The notes below the pieces were generated by a model, which was not told where the DNA came from, did not search any database, and worked only from the letters and a program-made list of their open reading frames with translations. A program made the position numbers and the translations under genes. From contig JAVBNC010000055.1 in the NCBI GenBank assembly GCA_031551765.1, forward strand, positions 1 through 8,108: a DNA stretch of 8,108 nt, given 5' to 3'. Of this stretch, positions 1-5,277 are shown piece after piece. Source of the DNA: JAVBNC01 sp031551765 (lineage in GTDB: Bacteria; Desulfobacterota; Desulfovibrionia; Desulfovibrionales; Desulfovibrionaceae). Position 1 is the stretch's first letter. Each line of letters starts with the position of its first letter.

Positions 1-141
1 GGGAGGCTACGCCTCCCGGAGGACCAGCCCCCCCCTCAAAAAAAACCTTCCGAAATCGGAGGAATGGATTCTGAACTGAAACGTCCCAGGTGGGTCTCTT
101 TTCAATGCCGATGATGGGTCATTTTTAGGTGCTGATTGACA
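1..141. mobile_element. IS21-family insertion sequence, one terminal end
   Basis: On the minus strand, reading from base 141 leftwards, the sequence begins TGTCAATCAGCACC and then carries two staggered copies of an A-rich plus GACCCA unit: TAAAAATGACCCA (complement of about 115-127) and GAAAAGAGACCCA (complement of about 91-104). A TG...CA terminus with several spaced internal repeats containing (T/A)GACCCA is the end structure known for IS21-family elements, whose istA/istB genes would lie to the left, outside the window. The assigned outer edge is base 141 because recognisable transporter coding sequence starts at 142-145. No transposase coding is visible in these 141 bases. Bases 1-17 form a perfect 7-bp hairpin (GGGAGGC, loop TAC, GCCTCCC), perhaps a transcript end inside the element. 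The other IS end and any target duplication cannot be seen. Confidence 0.72.
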
Positions 142-1255
142 AACCAACCTCGGCACGCGCATCGCATACCTGCTCATGGGCAGGCTGGCCAATTCGACCC
201 TGGGGATGGGTTACGTCATTGCCTTTCTCGAACTGATTATCGCGCCCGTGACCCCTTCCAGCACGGCGCGCGCCGCCGGGATCATCTTTCCCATCGTCAA
301 CAGCGCGGCCGTGGCCCTGGGTTCCAATCCCGACGAAGCCACGCGCAGGCGTTGCGGCGCGTACTTCATCGTCACCCTGTATATGGCCACCAAAACCACA
401 AGCTACCTCTTTCTGACGGCCATGGCCCCCAATGCTTTAGCCGCCAAGTTCGTCAGCGACATTCTGCACGTGGGCATAAGCTGGATGATGTGGAGCTTCG
501 CGGCCCTGGTACCGGGCATGATCATGCTGCTGCTCATCCCGCTGCTGATTTTCGTGCTGTATCCGCCGGAACTGAAGAAAATCGACGGCAAAGCCATAGC
601 CCGGGAAGGCCTGGAAAAACTCGGGCCCATGTCCAGGCCGGAAAAGATGCTGGTCTGCGTGTTTCTCGCGGCCCTGATCGCCTGGATCATCGGCCCCATG
701 GTAAAGGTTGACGCGGGCAATATCGCGGTAGCCGCTCTGACGGCTTGTATTCTGCTGGACATCATTTCCTGGAAGGACATGGCTTCCAACAAAAGCGCCT
801 GGCACACCCTGATGTGGTTCGGCGGCATCGTGGGCATAGCCGGTGTGCTGGCCAAGGCCAAGTTCTTCACCTGGCTGGCCGCGCTGTTGGGCAACCACCT
901 GAACCTGGGCATCAGCAGCTACATGATGGTGGCCATCATTCTTACCATCAGTGTGTTTATCCGCTACCTGTTCGCTTCCTCCACGGCCTATGTCGTTTCC
1001 ATGATGCCGGTATTCTGCACCGTGGGCTTGGCGGCGGGCTGCGACCCGGCCATACTGGGCGTCGGCTTGTTGTTCACCAACGGCTACGGCGGCTGCCTCA
1101 CCCACTTTGGCGGCGGTTCCGGCCCCGTGCTGTACGGTTCCGGCTACCCCGACATCAAAGGCTGGTGGATGACCGGCGCCGTGTGCGCCACGGTCTCCCT
1201 TGCCGTGCACCTGACCATAGGCTACGCGTGGTGGAGCTTCATCGGACTGAAGTAG
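142..1255 (+). pseudogene. DASS-family anion transporter, N-terminus removed by IS insertion
   Basis: This is the C-terminal part of a divalent anion:Na+ symporter/exchanger (DASS, SLC13/CitT/SodiT group), an inner-membrane carrier for dicarboxylates or tricarboxylates such as citrate, tartrate, malate or 2-oxoglutarate. The frame is open from 140 and reads TNLGTRIAYLLMGRLANSTLG, matching the family's GLGRRIAYL...STLG segment; an in-frame TGA at 137-139 lies within the IS end. Numbering from the first internal ATG (176), the two Ser-Asn-Thr-type substrate/Na+ hairpin motifs appear as TPSSTA (26-31) and FASSTA (266-271), with Asn replaced by Ser in both. The C-terminal LTHFGGGSGPVLYGSGY is typical of the translocator subgroup. 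Several hydrophobic helices remain. The family is usually about 470-490 residues; about 371 codons remain, so roughly the first 100 are missing. The ATG at 176 lies mid-domain without a good ribosome site, so a functional product is unlikely. Confidence 0.85.
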
Positions 1256-1444
1256 CGGCAACGGCGTTAACCAGAACCGCCAAGCTGGCTGCCGCCGTCA
1301 CGGCCACTGCGCGGCTTGGTCAAGAAATCGCGCGGCGTCCACTTCACACTCGGCTTCATCATGCGGCATGGCAACGCGCATTTCAAACAACAGCTCGCGA
1401 ACCGGCCTGAAAAAGGCGGTTACCAGAAAGCTCCCCGCAGGGGA

Positions 1445-1474
1445 AAAGGGTCCGTCCACTGGCGGACCCTTTTG
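1445..1474. terminator. Bidirectional intrinsic terminator between convergent genes
   Basis: AAAAGGGTCCG (1445-1455) pairs perfectly with CGGACCCTTTT (1464-1474) around an 8-base loop. The A-tract on the left and T-tract on the right let the hairpin work as a rho-independent terminator in both directions. It lies 190 bases after the + strand transporter stop and about 120 bases after the minus-strand carrier stop, as expected for a shared terminator. Confidence 0.85.
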
Positions 1475-1510
1475 AGTTAGAGGAAACAGTCTCCACGCTA
1501 TCCGCCCGTT

Positions 1511-1538
1511 GCGGGAACATACCCTCCCGCGAGTTTTT
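1511..1538 (+). terminator. Possible secondary terminator hairpin
   Basis: GCGGGA (1511-1516) pairs with TCCCGC (1525-1530) around an 8-base loop. A short T-run (TTTTT) follows after GAG on the + strand. The 6-bp stem and the spacer before the T-run make it weak. It could back up the stronger hairpin upstream and limit readthrough into the antisense of the DcuC-type gene. Confidence 0.3.
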
Positions 1539-1595
1539 CTCCCCACTGGAGGTTCCGGACGGAGCACGCGACGGGCAGCCCCGCGCCCGCCGCCA

Positions 1596-2882
1596 TTACA
1601 CATAAGTCATCAGGATCATGGCCGCGACAGAAGCCAGCAACATACCGGGAGCGATACGCTTGGTCAGCTCGAAAGGGCTGACCTTGGCCAGCCCCGCACA
1701 GATGATCGCGGCTCCGGCCAGGGGCGACATGGTGCGGCCCAGGGCCCCGGCCAGCGCGGCAAGGGAGCCCATCTGCGAAATTTTAAGCCCGAAAGAGGCA
1801 GCGTGGGGCGTGACGGACTCGTTGAAAGCTATGGCGGCGGCGTCGCCGGAACCGCTGACAGCGCCCAGGAGAAAGGGGCCGTAAGTCGCCGCGATGTTGA
1901 CCATGCTGTCGCTGTTTTTCAGGAACGCGATAAAGGTGTCGATCAGGCCCAAGGCACGTAGGCCGGAAACAAAGACACCGGCGGCGATGATGATGCCTAT
2001 CACGTCGCCGTAGCCCTTGCCCATGCCGTCAAAAAAGTTTTTCACGGCCCGCTGCGGGCTGGTCCTGGTAAAGAGCATGCACAAAAAGGCGCCCACGAGC
2101 ATGGCGTGGGGAACCATGACGGCTTTGACCCACGGCAGGGCCGTCCTGACGGACCCCATGCTGAAAATGAGCAGCATGGTTATGGGAATAAGCGGCAGAA
2201 TGGCGAAAAGAGGGTTCACTTTGAAGCTCATGTCCATAGTGTCGAATTCTGCACTATGAAAGTCCTTGTCCTCCTTAAGTATCCGCGCGATCACGCCCAG
2301 TGAAACCGCGCCGATGATGATGCTCGCGACGGCCGCCGGGGCGTGCCCGCGGATGACATCTATGACTTCCATACCGGCGATCTTGGCGATCATGGGGTTG
2401 TGCATCAGGCCGGGGCTGAGGATGGAGCCGAAAGTGCCCATCATGATGGCCGAGGCGGCGGTTGCCGGGGCAGTTCCCTGAGAGATCAGGAGAGGAACCA
2501 TGATCACGCCGACGGCTGCGGCGCATCCCGCCGCGCTGGGCAGGGCTATGCCGATGCAGAACGTGGCAATGGCAACGCCGGGGATGATGACCGGGCGGAC
2601 TTTGGAAAGCCCTTTGGCCAGGGAGTAGATGAGGTGTTTGTCGCAGGCGGTGAGCTGAAGCACCATGGCGAAGCCCAACGTCGAGCAGATGTTCTGGATC
2701 AGACCGCCGGTAATCATGCTCTTGGAAAATGCGTCAAACGCCTTAAGCGGCGCCAGGGCGGCAATGGCCATCAAAAAACCGGCCGCCAGAAGAACCGTGC
2801 GGGTTTCATATTGTTTGACCAGGAAGTATACAGTCAGGCCCAGGATGACGAGTCCGAAGACGATAGCTAGTGTTCCAGTCAT
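1596..2882 (-). CDS. DcuC-family C4-dicarboxylate/anion carrier
   Basis: A 428-residue integral membrane protein of the DcuC family (ion-transporter superfamily). Characterised members exchange or efflux C4-dicarboxylates such as succinate and fumarate in anaerobes. The sequence is a run of hydrophobic helices from residue 5 to the C-terminus with few charged loops; the longest polar loop is at about 200-222. Two pseudo-repeated re-entrant signatures are visible: LPSAAGCAAAVGVIMVP (114-130) and AVSGSGDAAAIAF (341-353), followed by LGRTMSPLAG (381-390) and AKVSPFELTKR (399-409), which align well with the C-terminus of E. coli DcuC (LGRTLSPVSG, AKISPFEVVKR). Length is slightly below DcuC's roughly 460. 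The ATG at 2882 has AGGGG eight bases upstream. It is the last gene of the gntR-hydrolase-carrier block, 86 bases after the hydrolase stop, and probably imports that enzyme's substrate. The substrate is not readable from sequence; 'DcuC' is a family name here. Confidence 0.85.
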   Translation of the reverse strand: MTGTLAIVFGLVILGLTVYFLVKQYETRTVLLAAGFLMAIAALAPLKAFDAFSKSMITGGLIQNICSTLGFAMVLQLTACDKHLIYSLAKGLSKVRPVIIPGVAIATFCIGIALPSAAGCAAAVGVIMVPLLISQGTAPATAASAIMMGTFGSILSPGLMHNPMIAKIAGMEVIDVIRGHAPAAVASIIIGAVSLGVIARILKEDKDFHSAEFDTMDMSFKVNPLFAILPLIPITMLLIFSMGSVRTALPWVKAVMVPHAMLVGAFLCMLFTRTSPQRAVKNFFDGMGKGYGDVIGIIIAAGVFVSGLRALGLIDTFIAFLKNSDSMVNIAATYGPFLLGAVSGSGDAAAIAFNESVTPHAASFGLKISQMGSLAALAGALGRTMSPLAGAAIICAGLAKVSPFELTKRIAPGMLLASVAAMILMTYV

Positions 2883-2904
2883 AAAGCCAGCCCCTGAGAG
2901 CTAA

Positions 2905-2957
2905 ATGGGTGAACCCATGCCGCCTGTCCGCGCGTGTCTTGCGCATGGGCTTTTTTT
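2905..2957 (+). promoter_or_regulatory. Intercistronic hairpins, terminator-like on the strand antisense to the operon
   Basis: In the 86-base gap between hydrolase and carrier, CCCATGC (2914-2920) pairs with GCATGGG (2943-2949), followed on the + strand by CTTTTTTT (2950-2957). A second, mutually exclusive palindrome ATGGGT-GA-ACCCAT spans 2905-2918 and shares the CCCAT arm. Read on the + strand this resembles a rho-independent terminator, although both adjacent genes are on the minus strand. On the minus-strand mRNA it would be a 5'-of-dcuC stem-loop without a trailing U-run. It may stop antisense transcription, mark an mRNA processing point, or bind a regulator. Confidence refers to the structure, not to function. 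Confidence 0.45.
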
Positions 2958-2968
2958 GAAACAGCCCC

Positions 2969-4276
2969 TTAAAGCAACTTCCAGAGGGAACGGCAGAGAA
3001 GCTCCGCGCCCCTGGGGAGGCATTCTTCGTCAAAATCGAAACGGGTGTGGTGGTGGCCCGCTTTGAGGGGGGAACCGATAAGGCAGTAGCTGCCCTTGCC
3101 GCCCGCGTCCTGGACGGCCTGCAGCATGTAGCAGAAGTCCTCGGAAAAGGCCGCCGCGTGCGATTCGGCCACGGTATTGAAGACGCCCATCTCTTTGGCC
3201 ACCCCTGTCAGGAGGGAGGCGACTTCCGCGTCGCTGGCCGCGCTGATCGCGGAGCCCATGTGTTTCAGGGAATACGTGCAGTCCCACATCAGCGCCGCGC
3301 CCTTAATGATGCGCTGGGCCTCTCCCTCGATGAAATCATTAATGGCGGTGGTGTCGCCCCTGGTTTCCATCATCATTTTGGCATAGGGCGGCACCACGTT
3401 GCGGCCGAGCCCCGCGTTCAGCACGCCCACGCTGACTCTGCTGTTTCCCGCGCTGTGCCGGGGAATGCAGTGGATGTTGGTGCTGGCGGCGGTGGCCGCG
3501 AGCAGCGCGTTCTTGCCCTTTTCCGGAGCCGAGCCGGAAGTGGACCCCACGCCGAAAAACTCCACGTCAATTTTCTTGGTGGTCGGGAAACCGTGACAGC
3601 CGCCCACAAAGGTGTCCACCGTGTCGGCCGTCATGCCGATGTGGATGCCCAGCACCACGTCGACGCCTTTGACCGCCCCGGCTTTGACCATGGGCAGCGC
3701 GCCGCGCACGCCTTCCTCGGCGGGCTGGAAAATGAGGCGAACCGTGCCGTTGAGGGTGTTTTTGTATTTCGCGACAACCTCGGCCACGGCCAGGCCCATG
3801 GCCGCATGGCCGTCATGGCCGCAGGCGTGCATTGCGCCAAGGTTCACGGAACTGAACTCCTTGGCGGCGGGTTCATGGCAGCCTTCCGCCGATTCTATGC
3901 AATCCACGGCGTCGATATCGAAACGCAGGGCCACCGTGGGCCCCTTTCCGGAACCGCAGACCATATCGGCCCAAAAGCCGGTGTAGCCGCCGCGCATGGC
4001 TTCAATACACTCCGCGTCGCCGCCCTGCTTGAGGGCGCGCTGCAGATGGGCTTCCAGTTCCTCAGCCGGGGGCAGGCCCATGCGGTCGGCGTCGCTGAAG
4101 GCGTCTTTCCCAAGGGTTACGCGAAAACCTAGGTCAAGAACCTTGCGCGCCAGCAAGGAGACCGTGCGGAATTCGGTCCAGCCGCTTTCCGCGTATGTAT
4201 GAAAATCTCTACGCCAGGCGATGATTTGGGGCCTCATTTCCTCAATCATGCCATGAAGTTTCGTCATGTCCGGCAT
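2969..4276 (-). CDS. M20-family amidohydrolase, AbgA-like (p-aminobenzoyl-glutamate hydrolase subunit A type)
   Basis: A 435-residue cytoplasmic metallo-amidohydrolase of family M20. It aligns throughout with E. coli AbgA, which with AbgB cleaves p-aminobenzoyl-glutamate. Shared features: WRRDFHTYAESGWTEFRT (21-38), RMGLP (65-69), MHACGHDGH (149-157), FQPAEEG (183-189), GIHIG (210-214), GLGRNVVPP, and GHHHTRFDFDE (407-417). Predicted metal ligands are Cys152, His154, Glu188, His212 and a His in the 408-410 cluster; Glu187 would be the general base. The lid-domain AHAG-type histidine is replaced by Thr246 (VGSTSGSAPEKG, 243-254), an oddity. I chose the ATG at 4276 because AGGAGG (4281-4286) sits four bases upstream; an in-frame ATG at 4312 would add 12 residues and bury that site. 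No AbgB partner or AbgT transporter is present; a DcuC-type carrier follows. Likely substrate: an N-acyl or N-aroyl amino acid, unproven. Confidence 0.87.
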   Translation of the reverse strand: MPDMTKLHGMIEEMRPQIIAWRRDFHTYAESGWTEFRTVSLLARKVLDLGFRVTLGKDAFSDADRMGLPPAEELEAHLQRALKQGGDAECIEAMRGGYTGFWADMVCGSGKGPTVALRFDIDAVDCIESAEGCHEPAAKEFSSVNLGAMHACGHDGHAAMGLAVAEVVAKYKNTLNGTVRLIFQPAEEGVRGALPMVKAGAVKGVDVVLGIHIGMTADTVDTFVGGCHGFPTTKKIDVEFFGVGSTSGSAPEKGKNALLAATAASTNIHCIPRHSAGNSRVSVGVLNAGLGRNVVPPYAKMMMETRGDTTAINDFIEGEAQRIIKGAALMWDCTYSLKHMGSAISAASDAEVASLLTGVAKEMGVFNTVAESHAAAFSEDFCYMLQAVQDAGGKGSYCLIGSPLKAGHHHTRFDFDEECLPRGAELLCRSLWKLL

Positions 4277-4433
4277 AAGTCCTCCTGTGGGCTGCCTGAA
4301 AGCCGTCTGCATATGAAACTGCCACTGTTGCCGCTGAAAACGGGTTGTTCCACGCTGAAAACCCTATGCGTTCAATCCCGGCGGGTTTTGTCGGAAATCG
4401 CCTTATATGGCGGTCCGTACGCCAATACGACCG
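4277..4433 (-). promoter_or_regulatory. Leader between gntR and hydrolase gene: hairpin and direct repeats
   Basis: The 157-base gap holds three things. A 9-bp stem (GCGGT 4410-4414, bulged C, CGTA 4416-4419; TACGACCGC 4426-4434) overlaps the gntR stop codon and lacks a trailing U-run. Two 10-bp direct repeats CGCTGAAAAC (+ strand 4332-4341 and 4353-4362) are spaced 21 bp, two helical turns, each preceded by TGTT. The AGGAGG ribosome site of the hydrolase is at 4281-4286. The repeats on one DNA face look like an activator or repressor site, so the hydrolase and carrier may have their own promoter. I could not find a convincing -35/-10 pair in the gap. Confidence 0.4.
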
Positions 4434-5081
4434 CTAAGCGCGGCAGACGCGGCTCAACACGGCCACATACTGCCCGGCATACTGGCGGGCTTCGTCGGAC
4501 TGCGCGCGCCGTATGCCGCCAAGAATCCCGGCAAGCCCCGCGAACAGGGATTCGCGGTCCATCATTGTCGCTCTGGCCAGAGCTTCGGAAAAAAATTTGC
4601 CGTGCGGCACGATGTGCCCGGCAGCGGCGGCCATCGGCTCATTACGGCCGCAGTCGACGATGAACCGCAAAAACGTACGCTGAGCTTTGGCGAATTCCGG
4701 GGCGGAACCGGTATGTACCGTCAGGCCGACGCTGCTGAGCCTGGTTTCAAGTTCGAGAAGCTGGTCCGGCTTTATGGTGACCGCGCAAAAAGCGGCCATG
4801 GGTGGGAACAGAACCGCCATGCCGGCAAGCCGGGAGTACAGGTCCTGCTGCGTGGCCCCGCCGCTCTGGCCGGGCACCGCCAGAACAGTGGTGCCGCCTC
4901 CCCGGCGGGAAGCGAGAATGCCTTTGCCCTGCAACACTTGCAAAGCCGTGCGCAACGTGTTCCTGCTCACCCCGAGCGATTGAGCCAATTGGCGTTCGGG
5001 CGGCAGCCGGCCATGGACCTTCCAGATGCCCGAGCGGATTCGCTCTTCGATAATAGCTTCAATTTGCTGATGTTTTTCCAT
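4434..5081 (-). CDS. GntR-family transcriptional regulator (FadR/FCD-like)
   Basis: A 215-residue DNA-binding regulator. The N-terminal winged helix-turn-helix is textbook GntR: IIEERIRSGIW, then RLPPERQLAQSLGVSRNTLR (25-44), then a wing ending SRRGGGTTV (58-66). The C-terminal part (about 80-215) is all-helical and of FCD-like length, but the metal-binding histidine of the FCD FHxxL motif is not seen; the aligned stretch reads TFLRFIVDCGRNEP (136-149). It may therefore sense its ligand without the usual metal site. The ATG at 5081 has GAGTGG four bases upstream and a good sigma70-like promoter about 40 bases upstream. It is first in the minus-strand block and most likely controls itself and the hydrolase/carrier genes, with an acid or amide substrate or product as effector. 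The effector is inference; the family call is firm. Confidence 0.88.
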   Translation of the reverse strand: MEKHQQIEAIIEERIRSGIWKVHGRLPPERQLAQSLGVSRNTLRTALQVLQGKGILASRRGGGTTVLAVPGQSGGATQQDLYSRLAGMAVLFPPMAAFCAVTIKPDQLLELETRLSSVGLTVHTGSAPEFAKAQRTFLRFIVDCGRNEPMAAAAGHIVPHGKFFSEALARATMMDRESLFAGLAGILGGIRRAQSDEARQYAGQYVAVLSRVCRA

Positions 5082-5121
5082 AGCACCACTCGCAATGGCG
5101 TCTCCGCCGGGGCTGGAACGT

Positions 5122-5149
5122 ACTATACACCGGGCATGGTTCGTGACAA
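5122..5149 (-). promoter_or_regulatory. Sigma70-like promoter of the gntR gene
   Basis: On the minus strand, TTGTCA (complement of 5144-5149) and TATAGT (complement of 5122-5127) are separated by 16 bp, each matching the consensus hexamer in five of six bases. Transcription would start near 5115, giving a leader of about 35 bases to the ATG at 5081. The -35 hexamer is half of the palindrome at 5144-5159, so a protein bound there would block polymerase. Confidence 0.62.
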
Positions 5150-5159
5150 TGTTTTGTCA
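5144..5159. promoter_or_regulatory. Operator-like palindrome TGACAA-N4-TTGTCA
   Basis: A perfect 6-bp inverted repeat with a 4-bp spacer (TGTT) that overlaps the -35 element of the gntR promoter. This position suits a repressor site. The half-site differs from the GntR-type TGGT core at 5214-5226, so it may bind a different protein. Confidence 0.5.
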
Positions 5160-5173
5160 TATAGGGAAGATAT

Positions 5174-5193
5174 TTTCCATAATACTATGGAAA
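5174..5193. promoter_or_regulatory. Operator-like palindrome TTTCCATA-N4-TATGGAAA
   Basis: A 20-bp inverted repeat with perfect 8-bp arms in the AT-rich part of the regulator's upstream region, centred about 32 bp upstream of the previous palindrome. Such long symmetry in an otherwise GC-rich window is unlikely by chance, but the binding protein is not identifiable. Confidence 0.5.
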
Positions 5194-5213
5194 GATTATA
5201 GTAATTTTTAAAA

Positions 5214-5226
5214 TTGGTTCTACCAA
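5214..5226. promoter_or_regulatory. GntR-type operator TTGGT-N3-ACCAA
   Basis: A perfect 5-bp inverted repeat around TCT. The core TGGT-N3-ACCA is the consensus bound by FadR-subfamily GntR proteins, and the adjacent gene encodes such a protein. It lies about 100 bp upstream of the predicted start of transcription, so it may act through looping or serve a more distal promoter; a TATAAT hexamer (complement of 5195-5200) lies between it and the gene. Confidence 0.5.
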
Positions 5227-5277
5227 ATTATATACTACGGCAGAAAGCGGGAAAAAAAATCGGCGGCGGGCAGGGGA

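Larger units (their letters stand above)
1256..1595. other. Intergenic region between convergent carriers; terminators only
   Basis: About 340 bases separate the stop of the broken DASS carrier (+) from the stop of the DcuC-type carrier (minus). I find one convincing bidirectional terminator (1445-1474) and one weaker hairpin (1511-1530). No start with a ribosome site and no recognisable protein family is present. A minus-strand open stretch here runs straight through the terminator and is not credible as a gene. Confidence 0.6.

Noticed and set aside
7..192. 61-residue minus-strand open frame across the left end
   Set aside because: It is a translation of the IS21-type terminal repeats running into antisense transporter sequence; no ribosome site and no family features.
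437..1261. Long minus-strand open frame opposite the DASS carrier
   Set aside because: Its Gly/His/Gln-rich composition is typical of an antisense frame of a GC-rich membrane protein gene; the + strand frame has clear family motifs.
1298..1603. Minus-strand open frame of 101 codons with a plausible-looking acidic tail (about 1298-1400)
   Set aside because: It reads straight through the strong bidirectional terminator at 1445-1474 and overlaps the end of the DcuC-type gene; no start signal below the terminator.
3047..4132. 361-codon + strand open frame opposite the amidohydrolase
   Set aside because: Antisense shadow: it is rich in His/Gly/Ala without any family motif, while the minus strand carries the complete M20 signature set.
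4300..4330. Sigma54-like TGGCAG...TGCA on the minus strand upstream of the hydrolase gene
   Set aside because: The GG to GC distance is one base longer than the strict sigma54 spacing and no activator with an AAA+ domain is encoded nearby.
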